From the NCBI GenBank assembly GCA_028698875.1, contig JAQVVR010000001.1, positions 213,735-277,734 on the forward strand: a DNA stretch of 64,000 bases, given 5' to 3'. The position numbers and the translations under genes are program-made. Of this stretch, positions 48,401 through 57,702 are shown in pieces. The DNA is from Candidatus Izemoplasmatales bacterium (GTDB lineage Bacteria; Bacillota_I; Bacilli_A; Izemoplasmatales; Hujiaoplasmataceae). Position 1 is the stretch's first letter; each line of letters begins with the position of its first letter. The notes below the pieces were generated by a model. The model had not been told where the DNA came from. It saw nothing but the letters and a program-made list of their open reading frames with translations, and made no database searches.

Positions 48401-50340
48401 TCCACCCCTTTGATCTTAAAGTCATCGTCGGATGCAAATGATATATTCGTGTCAATCCACTCTTTGCGTGGTTCGACGTTATCACCCATTAAAATGGAAA
48501 TCCGTTGCTCAGCATCGGCTAAATCTTCGATTGTGACTCTGATAAGTGTTCGCGTTTCCGGATTCATTGTGGTATCCCATAATTGAGGGGCATTCATTTC
48601 TCCCAATCCTTTGAACCGCTGAATATTATAACTTTTATATGTTTTACAAATTGCTTCCCGCTCGTCCTCATTCCAAGCATATTTAGTCTCTTCTTTTTTG
48701 CCCAGACGAGTGATTTTATATAACGGTGGTAAAGCAATAAACAACTTTCCAGCTTCGACTAATGGTCGCATATATCGAAAGAAAAAAGTAATGAGGAGAA
48801 TCTGAATATGAGCACCATCGGTATCAGCGTCAGTCATTACAATGACTTTGTTATAGTTGCTTTTTTCAATCCGAAAATCGCTTCCTAAACCCGCCCCTAC
48901 CGTGGAGATGATTGTGGCGATTTCTTCATTTTTGAGTACATCTTCCATTTTTTGTTTTTCGGAATTGATGACTTTTCCCCGTAAAGGAAGAATGGCTTGA
49001 AAACGCCGATCGCGACCTTGTTTGGCTGAACCGCCAGCGGAATCGCCTTCCACGAGAAATAATTCGTTAATTTTGGCGTTTTTGGTTTGTGCCGGTGATA
49101 ATTTACCCGATAAGATTGTTTCTGTCTTCGACACTTTTTTAACTAAACGGGCATCTTCTCGCGCTTTACGCGCGGCATCACGAGCATTGCGAGCATTTAA
49201 AGCTTTTTCTAACAATGCGGCCGCAATTTGCGGATTCTCGGTCATAAAGGTATTTAATTGGTCTAAAACGACATTTTCGACTGCGGGTCTGGCTTCGGGG
49301 CTACCGAGTTTGTTTTTCGTTTGGCCTTCAAACTGTAAAAGGTTTTCTGGTACCCGAATCGACACAACAGCTGTCATTCCTTCACGGATGTCAGCCCCAT
49401 CAAGTCCTTCATCTTTTTCTTTGATAATGCCAATTTTACGACCGTAATCATTGAATACTTTGGTAAATGCCGACTTAAATCCGGTCTCATGCGTCCCTCC
49501 ATCTTTAGTGCGGACATTATTGACAAAGGAAATTAAGTTTTCACTATACGATTTAGCATATTGAAATGCAACTTCAACTTCAATATCGTTGGAACGGCTT
49601 TCAAAAGAAGCGGTTGGATGTAAAGTGGTTTTTTGTGCGTTGATAAAGTCCACATAAGCACTTAAGCCTTCTTCATATTGATATGTAGCCCGTTGACGGG
49701 AACGTTCATCGATTAGCTGGACTTTTAGACCTTTGATTAAAAAAGCACTTTCCCGCAAGCGTTCTTCAATGGTTTGAAAATTAAATAAGGTGGTAGAGAA
49801 AATGGTCGCATCGGGTTTAAACCACACTTCGGTCCCGCTTTTTTTGGTTTCACCAATTACAAGCAGTTCTTTAACCTTCTTACCACCGTGTTCAAACCGC
49901 ATTTGATACATTAAGCCATCACGGTGAACGGTCACTTCGAGAAACTCTGATAAAGCATTGACAACGGAAGCACCAACGCCATGCAAGCCACCGGCAACTT
50001 TATAGGCGCCACCAGCGCCACCAAACTTTCCACCCGCATGCAGTTTCGTGAATATAACTTCGACGGCGGTCACGCCAGTACTATGCATATCTACTGGCAT
50101 TCCTCGTCCATCATCAATGACTAAAATTGAGTTGTCTTCTTTGACAACTACACGAATGGCTGAACCATATCCGGCAAGGATTTCATCGATAGCATTATCA
50201 ACAATTTCCCACACTAGATGATGTAAGCCACGGGCGTCGGTTGAACCGACATACATTCCCGGACGTTTACGAACAGCTTCCATCCCTTCTAATATCTGAA
50301 TAGATTGAGCTGTATAGCTTCCCTTGACTTTTTCTACCAT
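48397..50340 (-). CDS. parE: DNA topoisomerase IV subunit B
   Basis: ATPase subunit of topoisomerase IV. 647 residues. GHKL motifs: EIVDNAIDE (metal-coordinating Glu and Asn), DDGRGMPVD, and GGLHGVGASVVNA. The transducer and TOPRIM domains follow with LVEGDSAGGSA and MTDADTDGAHI. The ParC partner overlaps directly downstream. AAGGGG lies 8 bases before the ATG. Divergent from plsY. Confidence 0.94.
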   Translation of the reverse strand: MVEKVKGSYTAQSIQILEGMEAVRKRPGMYVGSTDARGLHHLVWEIVDNAIDEILAGYGSAIRVVVKEDNSILVIDDGRGMPVDMHSTGVTAVEVIFTKLHAGGKFGGAGGAYKVAGGLHGVGASVVNALSEFLEVTVHRDGLMYQMRFEHGGKKVKELLVIGETKKSGTEVWFKPDATIFSTTLFNFQTIEERLRESAFLIKGLKVQLIDERSRQRATYQYEEGLSAYVDFINAQKTTLHPTASFESRSNDIEVEVAFQYAKSYSENLISFVNNVRTKDGGTHETGFKSAFTKVFNDYGRKIGIIKEKDEGLDGADIREGMTAVVSIRVPENLLQFEGQTKNKLGSPEARPAVENVVLDQLNTFMTENPQIAAALLEKALNARNARDAARKAREDARLVKKVSKTETILSGKLSPAQTKNAKINELFLVEGDSAGGSAKQGRDRRFQAILPLRGKVINSEKQKMEDVLKNEEIATIISTVGAGLGSDFRIEKSNYNKVIVMTDADTDGAHIQILLITFFFRYMRPLVEAGKLFIALPPLYKITRLGKKEETKYAWNEDEREAICKTYKSYNIQRFKGLGEMNAPQLWDTTMNPETRTLIRVTIEDLADAEQRISILMGDNVEPRKEWIDTNISFASDDDFKIKGVE

Positions 50341-50417
50341 GAAAACGACCCCTTTTGCATGATTCTATTATACCAAAAGTTTACCGATTTTATACTTTAT
50401 TTTTATGGATATTGTGA

Positions 50418-50423
50418 TATAAT
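50418..50423 (+). promoter_or_regulatory. Extended -10 promoter of plsY
   Basis: TGATATAAT (TG at 50415-50416) about 27 bases upstream of the start. The -35 is weak. A divergent TATAAT on the minus strand at 50367-50372 could serve parE. Confidence 0.6.
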
Positions 50424-50450
50424 CGAAATCTGGCGGGGGTGTTGTCCTTG

Positions 50451-51095
50451 ATGAAGTATCTATTAGTCATTTTAGCTTATCTGCTCGGTTCAATCCCGTT
50501 TTCTTTTCTGTTTGGCAAGTTATTTTTGGGAAAAGATATTCGCAAGCTTGGCAGTGGCAATATCGGAACAACTAACGCCTTTCGCTGTTTTGGAAAACCT
50601 ATTGGTTTTGCCACGCTTATTTCTGATACTTTAAAAAGTGGTTTGATTGTTTTTATAATGCTTAATACCAATTGGCTTGCAGGACTGGATTTGTTTCATC
50701 CATTAGTATATGGATTGGCAGCTGTTGTTGGCCATATTTTCCCTATCTGGTTTATGTTCAAAGGCGGAAAAGGGGTAGCGGCTTCATTTGGATTATTATT
50801 GGTGTATAATTTTGGGATTGGTTTATTGGCGGTTGCCGTGTTCCTTATCGTTGAATATTTCACTCGTTATGTTTCTGTCGCATCGACTGTGGGGGCAATC
50901 TTCACTTTACTATGGGTGACGATTAGGCACTTGTGGTTTGTGGAAGATCTCTGGTTAGTACTTATTACTTTAGCGTTGGTAATTTTGATTGTCTTCAGAC
51001 ATCAAGCAAATTATAAACGTTTGCGAATGGGAACCGAAAGTCGTGTTCGTTTGTTCGATAAATTGGATGCTTTAATCAATGGCCATAAAAAATGA
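50451..51095 (+). CDS. plsY: Glycerol-3-phosphate acyltransferase
   Basis: Membrane enzyme that acylates glycerol 3-phosphate from acyl-phosphate, the first step of phospholipid synthesis. 214 residues, five transmembrane helices. Family motifs: GSIPFSF, LGSGNIGTTNAFR (catalytic region), and FKGGKGVAAS. The open frame starts at a GTG 12 bases upstream; I favour the ATG at 50451, though the GGCGGGGG site is closer to the TTG at 50448. plsX is not adjacent. Followed by a terminator. Confidence 0.95.
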   Translation: MKYLLVILAYLLGSIPFSFLFGKLFLGKDIRKLGSGNIGTTNAFRCFGKPIGFATLISDTLKSGLIVFIMLNTNWLAGLDLFHPLVYGLAAVVGHIFPIWFMFKGGKGVAASFGLLLVYNFGIGLLAVAVFLIVEYFTRYVSVASTVGAIFTLLWVTIRHLWFVEDLWLVLITLALVILIVFRHQANYKRLRMGTESRVRLFDKLDALINGHKK

Positions 51096-51096
51096 A

Positions 51097-51125
51097 AAAT
51101 GAGACCGATGTGGTCTCATTTTCTT
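51097..51125 (+). terminator. Terminator of plsY
   Basis: AAATGAGACC-GATGT-GGTCTCATTT followed by TCTTATC directly after the stop codon. Confidence 0.85.
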
Positions 51126-51137
51126 ATCTTTCTTCAC

Positions 51138-51353
51138 TTATTTTGCTTGGTTCATCGAAGCCATGACTTGACGAACTTGCTTTTCAGAAGGGGTCCGACC
51201 CATTTGGGTCATCATGGCCCGGATCATGTTTTCATTCACCGGGGGATTTTTTTCTAAATAACTTTTAAAATATTTACGGGATACGAAGAAACCGATGACG
51301 CCACCTGCTAATAAGGCAACAACACCGATAATCAAACCCCACCACCATTCCAT
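51138..51353 (-). CDS. yneF: YneF family (UPF0154) small membrane protein
   Basis: 71 residues from the ATG at 51353 (AAGGAGTGATAACAT upstream). One N-terminal transmembrane helix after MEWWWG, then a cytoplasmic tail with [18 protein letters not shown], the diagnostic motif of this Firmicute and mollicute family. Function is unknown. It has its own promoter. Confidence 0.92.
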   Translation of the reverse strand: MEWWWGLIIGVVALLAGGVIGFFVSRKYFKSYLEKNPPVNENMIRAMMTQMGRTPSEKQVRQVMASMNQAK

Positions 51354-51381
51354 TATGTTATCACTCCTTCTCACTTATATA

Positions 51382-51410
51382 ATTGTATCAAAAACTCGTT
51401 TTTTATTCAA
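51382..51410 (-). promoter_or_regulatory. Promoter of yneF
   Basis: Minus strand TTGAAT, 17-base spacer, TACAAT with TGA before the -10 box. Confidence 0.78.
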
Positions 51411-51445
51411 GAAAAACCGTTGCTTTATTGTGTTTTTTTGTCTTC

Positions 51446-51470
51446 ACACAATCGCAATTCAAAATTGTGT
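51446..51470. repeat. Inverted repeat in the yneF-ferredoxin intergenic region
   Basis: ACACAAT and ATTGTGT flank an 11-base loop, upstream of both promoters of the divergent pair. A further imperfect CGGTTTTCCCC/GGGAAAA pairing follows. Could be an operator; nothing identifies the regulator. The rest of the 215-base gap holds only the two promoters. Confidence 0.35.
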
Positions 51471-51500
51471 CGGTTTTCCCCACCGAAAGGGAAAAAATCA

Positions 51501-51529
51501 TTTACAAATTTTGTCTTTCCGAGTACAAT
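51501..51529 (+). promoter_or_regulatory. Promoter of the ferredoxin gene
   Basis: TTTACA, 17-base spacer, TACAAT, 41 bases before the ATG. Confidence 0.78.
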
Positions 51530-51569
51530 AAAGAGGAAGTTAAGCCATTGCCCAGAGGGAGGGTTGTCT

Positions 51570-51737
51570 ATGCCTAGAAGAATTACTGATGCCTGCATCG
51601 CCTGCGGAACCTGCAAATCCAACTGTCCGGTTGATTGCATCGCCGAAGGAGATATTTATGTCATCGATCCCGACCAATGTATCGATTGCGGTGTTTGCGA
51701 GACAAACTGTCCAGCCGACTGTATCGTTACTGAATAA
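51570..51737 (+). CDS. 2[4Fe-4S] ferredoxin
   Basis: 55-residue electron carrier with two CX2CX2CX3C clusters: CIACGTCKSNCPVDC and CIDCGVCETNCPADC. The start at 51570 follows AGAGGGAGGG; a longer open frame upstream is not coding. The small clostridial-type ferredoxin suits an anaerobic metabolism. No redox-enzyme neighbour reveals its partner. Confidence 0.96.
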   Translation: MPRRITDACIACGTCKSNCPVDCIAEGDIYVIDPDQCIDCGVCETNCPADCIVTE

Positions 51738-51754
51738 CGGTCATCTCATGTATT

Positions 51755-51784
51755 AAAAATAGCAGCCTCGCTGCTATTTTTTTT
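51755..51784. terminator. Bidirectional terminator between ferredoxin and marR
   Basis: AAAAATAGCAGC-CTC-GCTGCTATTTTT with T tracts on both strands; the flanking genes converge. Confidence 0.88.
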
Positions 51785-52215
51785 TATTTACGAAAATATG
51801 AGGCTACTTTTTTTAAAGAGGTAATCAATACTTCATCCTCATCCACATGTAAATCCGTGAATATTGAATCAATCATTTTTTCGTGGAAATAGTCATGTAT
51901 TCGGAGAACCTCAAGCGCTGGTTTTTCCAAAGAAACAAGCACTTTTCGGCGATCTCGGTCAATTGATCGTCGGGAAACGTAGCCTTTTTGTACTAACGTA
52001 TTGATGGCCGTGGTGGCTGAACCGACAGTAATACCAAGTTTTTTGGCAATTGCCGACATGGAAGGTTCCGATGCCAAACTGATGGCTTCTAATACATGTA
52101 CCTCACTCATTGATAAACGAACACCATTATTTTTTAGTTCTTCGCCTTCAATGGCGAGAATGCGATTAAAGATATCTACCAACAATTCATTGATTAAGGT
52201 TTTTGCTTCACTCAT
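51784..52215 (-). CDS. MarR-family transcriptional regulator (FabT-like by context)
   Basis: 143 residues with a winged helix: the recognition helix region is LGITVGSATTAINTLVQKGYV, described as the SATTAINTL motif, and the wing RRSIDRDRRKVLVSL follows. It lies 9 bases downstream of a DegV fatty-acid-binding gene in one operon. FabT of streptococci is a MarR regulator of fatty acid genes, and palindromes like its TTTGA-Nx-TCAAA sites occur at this operon's promoter, so I infer a lipid-responsive autoregulator. No SD of quality precedes it, suggesting translational coupling to degV. Confidence 0.85.
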   Translation of the reverse strand: MSEAKTLINELLVDIFNRILAIEGEELKNNGVRLSMSEVHVLEAISLASEPSMSAIAKKLGITVGSATTAINTLVQKGYVSRRSIDRDRRKVLVSLEKPALEVLRIHDYFHEKMIDSIFTDLHVDEDEVLITSLKKVASYFRK

Positions 52216-52224
52216 AGTCAGTCA

Positions 52225-53076
52225 CTAAATATTGATGACGTATCCCAGCCCCATCGTTCCTGGCCCGGCGTGACACCCAACCACAGGGGTCAGGGGGACC
52301 ATCCTTACATCCTTGAGACCGGATCGTTCTATCAATTCTTTTTTCAGTTCACTCATTTCATCAAAATTGTTGGTATAGATAATAAAGGCTTCGACATCTT
52401 GGCCGGCGATTTCGGCGATAAATCGATTCATCATTTCCGCGCGCGCTTTTTGGGTTGTGCGGATCTTATCGATGGTAATAACTTTACCCTCTTTATTGAC
52501 TTCCAGCAGCGGTTTTAACTTAAGCATCATGCCAAAGAAACCAGCCGTTCCCGATAGCCGACCATTTTTGACCAGATATTTCAAAGTGTCAACGGTGACA
52601 TAAATATGATTATGATCACGAATTTTTTCCAAAGTAGTCAATATCTCTTCGGAGGTTTTATCTTCATCGGCCATTTTTTGAGCAACATGAGCCATTTTGG
52701 CTTCGACGTATGATACGGTATGCGAATCAAACACATGAACAATAATATCATCAATCATTTTAGCCGCAAGTACAGCATTTTGATAAGTTCCCGACAGAAA
52801 TTGCGAGATAGTAATAATAATTAGTTCAGTATAACCGACAGCTTTCATGCCTTCATAAATTTTTAAAATGTCCCCTGTTGACGTTTGGGCCGTATGAATG
52901 TCGATATCTGGGTGTTTGACGATTTCATCATAAAAGTCATCAGCTGCGATATCAATGAAGTCTTCATATTCTTTCCCCCGCATATAAAGCAAAGATCGAA
53001 AGATACGAATTTTTTTGTCATGCATGGCATAATCAATGCCAGAATTACCACAAACGGCGATGCCGATTTTACTCAT
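52225..53076 (-). CDS. DegV family fatty-acid-binding protein (FakB-like)
   Basis: 283 residues. DegV motifs: TAQTSTGD in the first domain, SQFLSGTYQNA around the fatty-acid head-group site, and GPGTMGLGYV at the C-terminus. Firmicute DegV proteins present fatty acids to the kinase FakA for phosphorylation; fakA is not in this window. CAAAGGAGATCAAA precedes the ATG. Cotranscribed with the MarR gene. Confidence 0.93.
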   Translation of the reverse strand: MSKIGIAVCGNSGIDYAMHDKKIRIFRSLLYMRGKEYEDFIDIAADDFYDEIVKHPDIDIHTAQTSTGDILKIYEGMKAVGYTELIIITISQFLSGTYQNAVLAAKMIDDIIVHVFDSHTVSYVEAKMAHVAQKMADEDKTSEEILTTLEKIRDHNHIYVTVDTLKYLVKNGRLSGTAGFFGMMLKLKPLLEVNKEGKVITIDKIRTTQKARAEMMNRFIAEIAGQDVEAFIIYTNNFDEMSELKKELIERSGLKDVRMVPLTPVVGCHAGPGTMGLGYVINI

Positions 53077-53103
53077 TTTGATCTCCTTTGATATTGTTTT
53101 AAG

Positions 53104-53125
53104 TTCAAATCATTTGAATATCAAA
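53104..53125. promoter_or_regulatory. Two overlapping FabT-like palindromes in the degV leader
   Basis: TTCAAATCATTTGAA (53104-53118) and TTTGAATATCAAA (53113-53125) are both perfect palindromes around three bases, just after the -10 box and so over the start point. Likely operator, probably of the adjacent MarR protein. Confidence 0.65.
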
Positions 53126-53129
53126 CAAT

Positions 53130-53158
53130 ACTATATCATACTGATTTCCGTTTGACAA
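53130..53158 (-). promoter_or_regulatory. Promoter of degV-marR
   Basis: Minus strand TTGTCA, 17-base spacer, TATAGT with TGA before the -10 box. Confidence 0.8.
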
Positions 53159-53165
53159 GTCAAAC
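53150..53165. promoter_or_regulatory. Perfect palindrome over the degV -35 box
   Basis: GTTTGACAAGTCAAAC is a perfect 16-bp palindrome containing the whole -35 hexamer, with the same TTTGA/TCAAA arms as the downstream pair. Confidence 0.65.
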
Positions 53166-53168
53166 CGA

Positions 53169-53194
53169 AAAAAAAGATCCCCAAAGGGATCCTA
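53169..53194 (-). terminator. Terminator of the phoH-nif3 gene block
   Basis: Minus strand GATCCC-TTTG-GGGATC followed by eight T residues; it overlaps the nif3-like stop codon. Confidence 0.85.
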
Positions 53195-53956
53195 GATATT
53201 TTGATATGGGTCAGTATTAATTTGTGAAACAAGTACATGCAAGTCAGAAAACATCGCCTGCAAATCAGCTTGAATAGCTTGCTTGAATATTGATTCGGCG
53301 TAATGACCAATATCTAAAACGTTTTGCCCCATCGCCTGACAATCAAGGGCTGTATGATAGGTTACATCGCCAGTGATGTAAAGATCACAATTCTTTTTCA
53401 TTGCCTGACCGACGTGACTAGAACCTGAACCCCCTGAGATACCAACGATTTTTACAGGACCATTCATACTGCCAATATAACGAGCCGTTTTCGCGTTCAG
53501 TTGTGTTTTTACAAAAGCAATGAAGGTTTCCATCGGTTGGGGTTCAACCGCACCAAATCGTCCCATTCCTTCTGTTTCGTCAAGTACTTGCGGATTCATA
53601 ATTCCTAATACTTTCGCTAATTCATCATTCATTCCACCGCATGCAAGGTCATAATTGGTATGGGCGCTGTATAATGCTATGTTATGACGAATTAATTGAG
53701 CAATGATACTACCACGTGGTGATTCAACCATAACATTCATAAGTGGCTTAAAAATCAATGGATGATGGCTTATGATAAGTTCCGCATGACAAGCGATAGC
53801 TTCCGCAATCACTTCTTTAGTGACATCAAGGGTAACTAATACCGTTGTGCATTTTTTATTTAATGTGCCAACTTGTAATCCGACGTTGTCGTATTCATAG
53901 GCCAAACTCTTCGGATATTTGCTTTCTAAATATTTGATGACATCGATGGAATTCAT
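53192..53956 (-). CDS. Nif3-like dinuclear metal-centre protein
   Basis: 254 residues. Metal ligands of the Nif3/YqfO family: SHHPLIFKPL with the adjacent His pair, the HTNYD segment, and a C-terminal DIGHYAE. Short form without the central PII-like insert of Bacillus YqfO. Biochemical role is unknown despite its GTP cyclohydrolase-like annotation in databases. Next to trmK, its usual partner. GGGAGTTGATTGC precedes the ATG, overlapping the trmK stop. Confidence 0.92.
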   Translation of the reverse strand: MNSIDVIKYLESKYPKSLAYEYDNVGLQVGTLNKKCTTVLVTLDVTKEVIAEAIACHAELIISHHPLIFKPLMNVMVESPRGSIIAQLIRHNIALYSAHTNYDLACGGMNDELAKVLGIMNPQVLDETEGMGRFGAVEPQPMETFIAFVKTQLNAKTARYIGSMNGPVKIVGISGGSGSSHVGQAMKKNCDLYITGDVTYHTALDCQAMGQNVLDIGHYAESIFKQAIQADLQAMFSDLHVLVSQINTDPYQNI

Positions 53957-54609
53957 GCAATCAACTCCCTTAAGATTGTAATCCTATCAAGTAAAGAAAT
54001 GCGTTTTTGAAGATCATTTGTAACTGATAAAGCTTGACTCAATAACGCAATCTGACGTTCAATATGATTTCTAAATAACGGTGAACATTCTTTGATGATA
54101 TATGGACCATATTGTTTCTCAATCTCGCTTAGATGCATCTGTCCATGAACTGCGGCAATCAATTGGTAATCGTGGCCTTGATCACGAACAAACCGTTCGG
54201 CAATGATGCAAAAACTATGATTTTCTAACCATTGACGTAGTTCGTAATGATCTTTATTAGGTCCAATAATTAAGCGGCGAACTAAATTAAGATTGGCCCC
54301 ATCAAGAAGTGAACTAATTAATTTCCCACCCATTCCCATGATTGACACAACATCAACATCAACCGGTAAATTCTCTAATCCATCTTGCAGGGCAATCGTA
54401 ATTTTATTATCTAACTGAGCTTTAGTGACATTAAATGTCGCCGATGCCAAAGGCATGGCTTTATTGTCTATGGCAAGTGCCATTTTGGCTTTTTTTGTGG
54501 TTACCGCCATGATAGGAAAATACCCGTGATCGGTGCCAATATCGGCAAGTCGATGTGCATAATCAAGCAAATCGAGTGCCGCAAGAAGGCGCAGACTCGT
54601 TTTACTCAT
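53953..54609 (-). CDS. trmK: tRNA (adenine22-N1)-methyltransferase
   Basis: SAM-dependent methyltransferase modifying A22 of tRNA. 218 residues. SAM-binding motif ADIGTDHGYFP near residue 22, then IMGMGG as the catalytic-loop motif, and PNKDHYELRQWL typical of the family. One base separates it from the rpoD stop, and no clear SD is present, so it is translated by coupling. Confidence 0.94.
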   Translation of the reverse strand: MSKTSLRLLAALDLLDYAHRLADIGTDHGYFPIMAVTTKKAKMALAIDNKAMPLASATFNVTKAQLDNKITIALQDGLENLPVDVDVVSIMGMGGKLISSLLDGANLNLVRRLIIGPNKDHYELRQWLENHSFCIIAERFVRDQGHDYQLIAAVHGQMHLSEIEKQYGPYIIKECSPLFRNHIERQIALLSQALSVTNDLQKRISLLDRITILRELIA

Positions 54610-54610
54610 C

Positions 54611-55909
54611 TTAACGGCCGCTGGTAAAGTCTTTAAGTTTTTTTGAGCGTGAAGGGTGCCGAAGTTTCCGCAGGGCCTTGGCTTCGATTTGCCGAATTCT
54701 TTCCCGAGTTACCCCAAATTCTTTTCCCACTTCTTCTAAGGTTCGAGTACGACCATCTAATAAACCAAACCGCATCCTTAATACTTTTTCTTCCCGATCT
54801 GTTAAAGTTTCCAAGACGGCATCAAGTTCCCGCTTTAGCATTTCTTTGGAAGTATATTCATATGGAGTTGGCGTATCAGGATCGGGAATGAAATCGCCTA
54901 AAGATGAGTCCTCTTCTTCACCGACGGGACTTTCCAAAGAAATCGGTTCTTGGGCGACTTTTTGAATGATTTGCACTTTTTCTACGGAAATTTTCATTTC
55001 GGCGGCAACTTCTTCAGGATATGGTTCCCGCTTTAATTTTTGGGTTAATGTCCGTTGGGTGCGAACAAGTTTGTTAATCGTTTCCACCATATGAACGGGG
55101 ATACGAATAGTTCTCGCTTGATCAGCGATAGCCCGGGTAATGGCTTGACGAATCCACCAGGTTGCGTAGGTAGAAAACTTGAATCCTTTCGTATGATCAA
55201 ATTTATATACTGCTTTCATTAATCCCATATTGCCTTCTTGAATTAAATCAAGGAATTGCATTCCCCGTCCCACATAACGCTTGGCTATGGAAACAACCAG
55301 CCGAAGATTGGCTTCGACAAGCTTTTTCTCTGAGAATTGCCCGCGTTTATACAGTTCTTCAACTTCGGCTTGTTCTTCATCGGAGACTTCCACATTATCA
55401 ATCATTTTTTGATCATAAACATCTTTGGCTTTGCGAGCCCGACTGATTAAGGTTGCTAATTCGTACTCCTCATCATTGGTTAGCAATTCAACCCGACCAA
55501 TTTCTTTTAAATACATTCGGACAGGGTCATCAACTTTGATTGATACTGAGGAATCGTATTGTTTTTCCAACATCAATTCTTCTTCGATTTCCTTTGCGTA
55601 ATCGAAATCGACCAATTCATCTTCGGTGATATCCTCATCCGAAAGTTCATCTAAATCGATAAAATCATCTTCCTCATCGGCTTCAGGTGTATCGGTGGTT
55701 GTCGCTTCGGCCTCTTCTTCAAGTTCATCATCGAGTCCGGGCAGTTCATCCACCACATCGATGATAATTCCTTCGGCTTCCAGTTCGATGATAATATCGT
55801 CAAACAGTAAGGTTGTTTCCGCAGCGTATTTAGTTACATCTTGCATTGATACAAGACCGGTTTGTTCGTGTTGTTTAATCAATTTTTTGATGATTTCGGC
55901 TTTTTCCAT
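54611..55909 (-). CDS. rpoD: Primary sigma factor (SigA/RpoD)
   Basis: 432 residues from the ATG at 55909 (AGAGGAACTCATC upstream). Region 1.1-like helices ([14 protein letters not shown]), a strongly acidic linker ([10 protein letters not shown]...), region 1.2 ([12 protein letters not shown]), region 2 ([16 protein letters not shown]; the GNMGLMKAV and WWIRQAI promoter-melting helices), region 3, and region 4 with the helix-turn-helix ending in [25 protein letters not shown]. It overlaps the dnaG 3' end by 35 bases, an unusually long overlap that couples primase and sigma factor translation. Confidence 0.97.
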   Translation of the reverse strand: MEKAEIIKKLIKQHEQTGLVSMQDVTKYAAETTLLFDDIIIELEAEGIIIDVVDELPGLDDELEEEAEATTTDTPEADEEDDFIDLDELSDEDITEDELVDFDYAKEIEEELMLEKQYDSSVSIKVDDPVRMYLKEIGRVELLTNDEEYELATLISRARKAKDVYDQKMIDNVEVSDEEQAEVEELYKRGQFSEKKLVEANLRLVVSIAKRYVGRGMQFLDLIQEGNMGLMKAVYKFDHTKGFKFSTYATWWIRQAITRAIADQARTIRIPVHMVETINKLVRTQRTLTQKLKREPYPEEVAAEMKISVEKVQIIQKVAQEPISLESPVGEEEDSSLGDFIPDPDTPTPYEYTSKEMLKRELDAVLETLTDREEKVLRMRFGLLDGRTRTLEEVGKEFGVTRERIRQIEAKALRKLRHPSRSKKLKDFTSGR

Positions 55910-57683
55910 TGATGAGTTCCTCTTTCTGCTTTTGGGCGATGATTTCATTTTGAATGCGCAAATATTCTGGCATATCGATGTTTTGATTGACTAAAGCTTG
56001 TTGCTTTTTCAAGTCCCGAATCATATTGCGAATGTTACGAATCTTAATTGTATCTATACACTCATTTAATTCTTGATCGCTATAGTCTCCGGTTTTGAAA
56101 TTTAAAACTAATCTGACTTGATCCTGTTTGTCCGAAAACTTGGTTGGAACAATCGAAGCAATATCGACTTCTGGCGCCGATAAAACCAATTCATCAATGC
56201 ACATCATAATCTGGCCATTGAGAGGATCTTCGCAAAACATCTCTGATAACGAATTGATAATGGCTTGGCGAGATTTAGAATCATGAACATAGTAAGCGAT
56301 TAAAATTAATTCAGCTTTGTAATATTTATTAAGCATAACGACATTAGCGATTTTAACCCGTTTGTCTGCCATTTGCTTGGATAAAGACTGAGAAATCTGA
56401 AAACTTGTAAAATCATTCTTTACTGTTTCCAGATTAACTTTAGCATCATCGGCAAGATGATTTAGATAAATCTCTGTTACTGTTCCGGATGCTTCTCTTA
56501 ACAAGTAAGTAAACATGGCAATTTTGAATCGTTCAATTTCCGCTGCTTTAGAAAAGTCAGTATGCTTTTTCATATATCGATAGCGGAATTCGTATTTATC
56601 AATTTGATTAGCTTCGACAAACGCTGCATATTGTGAAAACGAGTACTTTTTGGTAAATTCATCGGGATCAAGAGCTTCTGGCAGTACCAACAAACTGACA
56701 TCCAGTCCAACTTTTTCGAGAAGCGGAATCGCTTTTCCCATGGCTTCAAAACCGGCTTGATCACCATCATAGCAAAGGATGACTCGGTCGGAATATTTTT
56801 TGATTAAACGGGCCTGCTCGATGGTTAAAGCGGTGCCCATTGAAGCCACGGCCTCTTTTAAGCCGGCTTTTACTGAGGCGATGACATCCATGAAGCCTTC
56901 ATAAAGAATAATGCGTTTTTTAGCTTTTATGGCGGCCTGAGCCCGATCAAGATTATATAATATCTCGCCTTTGGTAAAGATGCTGGTAAACGGAGAGTTG
57001 ACATACTTAGGTTCATCATTTTTTTCTTCGTATATCCGACCGCTGTAACCTACAACTTTTCCATATTCATTGCGGATGGGGAAGATAATTCGGTTGCGGA
57101 ATAAATCATAATATGATCCTTCAGTGTTTTTCTTAATCAAACCCAGTTCTAATAGATCAAGTTCTTGATACTTAGGTTTTAGGGTTTGATATAATGAATC
57201 AAAGTCGTTAGGGGCAAAGCCGAGTTCAAAATATTGAATCGTGTGAACATCTAGGCCACGGCTCTGAAGGTATGCAAGTGCTGGCTTGCCACTGGCTAAA
57301 TTGGTAAGTGATAAAGTGTAAAAGCCTAAAGCCGCTTCGGTTATTTCGTATAACCGTTTGGTTTTATCATCTGATCCTTTTTGCATTTCAATCTCTAACG
57401 GAATATGATATTTATCCGCTAATGTTTTTAAGGCTTCGGTAAATGACATATTCTTGTATTTTTGTAAAAAAGCAAGCGAATTGCCTTTTTCTCCACAACC
57501 AAAACAATTGAATATATGTTTATCCGGACTGACAAAAAATGAAGGCGTCTTTTCATTGTGAAACGGGCATAGTCCCTTAAAGTTCTTGCCTGCCGGATGC
57601 AACTGAACATACTCCCCGACGATGTCGACGATATCAGCCGCATTTAAAATTTCATCAATTGTCTGTTGGCTGATTCGTTCCAT
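55875..57683 (-). CDS. dnaG: DNA primase
   Basis: Synthesises RNA primers at the replication fork. 602 residues. CHC2 zinc finger near residues 40-64 ([12 protein letters not shown] then NCFGCGEKG), TOPRIM core with [11 protein letters not shown] and LCYDGDQAG, and a C-terminal helicase-binding region. AGAAGGTGAACCTC precedes the ATG. Gene order glyS-dnaG-rpoD is the Firmicute form of the macromolecular synthesis operon; rpsU lies elsewhere here. Confidence 0.97.
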   Translation of the reverse strand: MERISQQTIDEILNAADIVDIVGEYVQLHPAGKNFKGLCPFHNEKTPSFFVSPDKHIFNCFGCGEKGNSLAFLQKYKNMSFTEALKTLADKYHIPLEIEMQKGSDDKTKRLYEITEAALGFYTLSLTNLASGKPALAYLQSRGLDVHTIQYFELGFAPNDFDSLYQTLKPKYQELDLLELGLIKKNTEGSYYDLFRNRIIFPIRNEYGKVVGYSGRIYEEKNDEPKYVNSPFTSIFTKGEILYNLDRAQAAIKAKKRIILYEGFMDVIASVKAGLKEAVASMGTALTIEQARLIKKYSDRVILCYDGDQAGFEAMGKAIPLLEKVGLDVSLLVLPEALDPDEFTKKYSFSQYAAFVEANQIDKYEFRYRYMKKHTDFSKAAEIERFKIAMFTYLLREASGTVTEIYLNHLADDAKVNLETVKNDFTSFQISQSLSKQMADKRVKIANVVMLNKYYKAELILIAYYVHDSKSRQAIINSLSEMFCEDPLNGQIMMCIDELVLSAPEVDIASIVPTKFSDKQDQVRLVLNFKTGDYSDQELNECIDTIKIRNIRNMIRDLKKQQALVNQNIDMPEYLRIQNEIIAQKQKEELINGKSRNHQKID

Positions 57684-57702
57684 TGAGGTTCACCTTCTTT
57701 TA

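Noticed and set aside
45734..50340. Assigning gyrA/gyrB instead of parC/parE
   Set aside because: The A subunit has the ParC-type KYIIQDRALPD start and lacks a QRRGGRG GyrA box.
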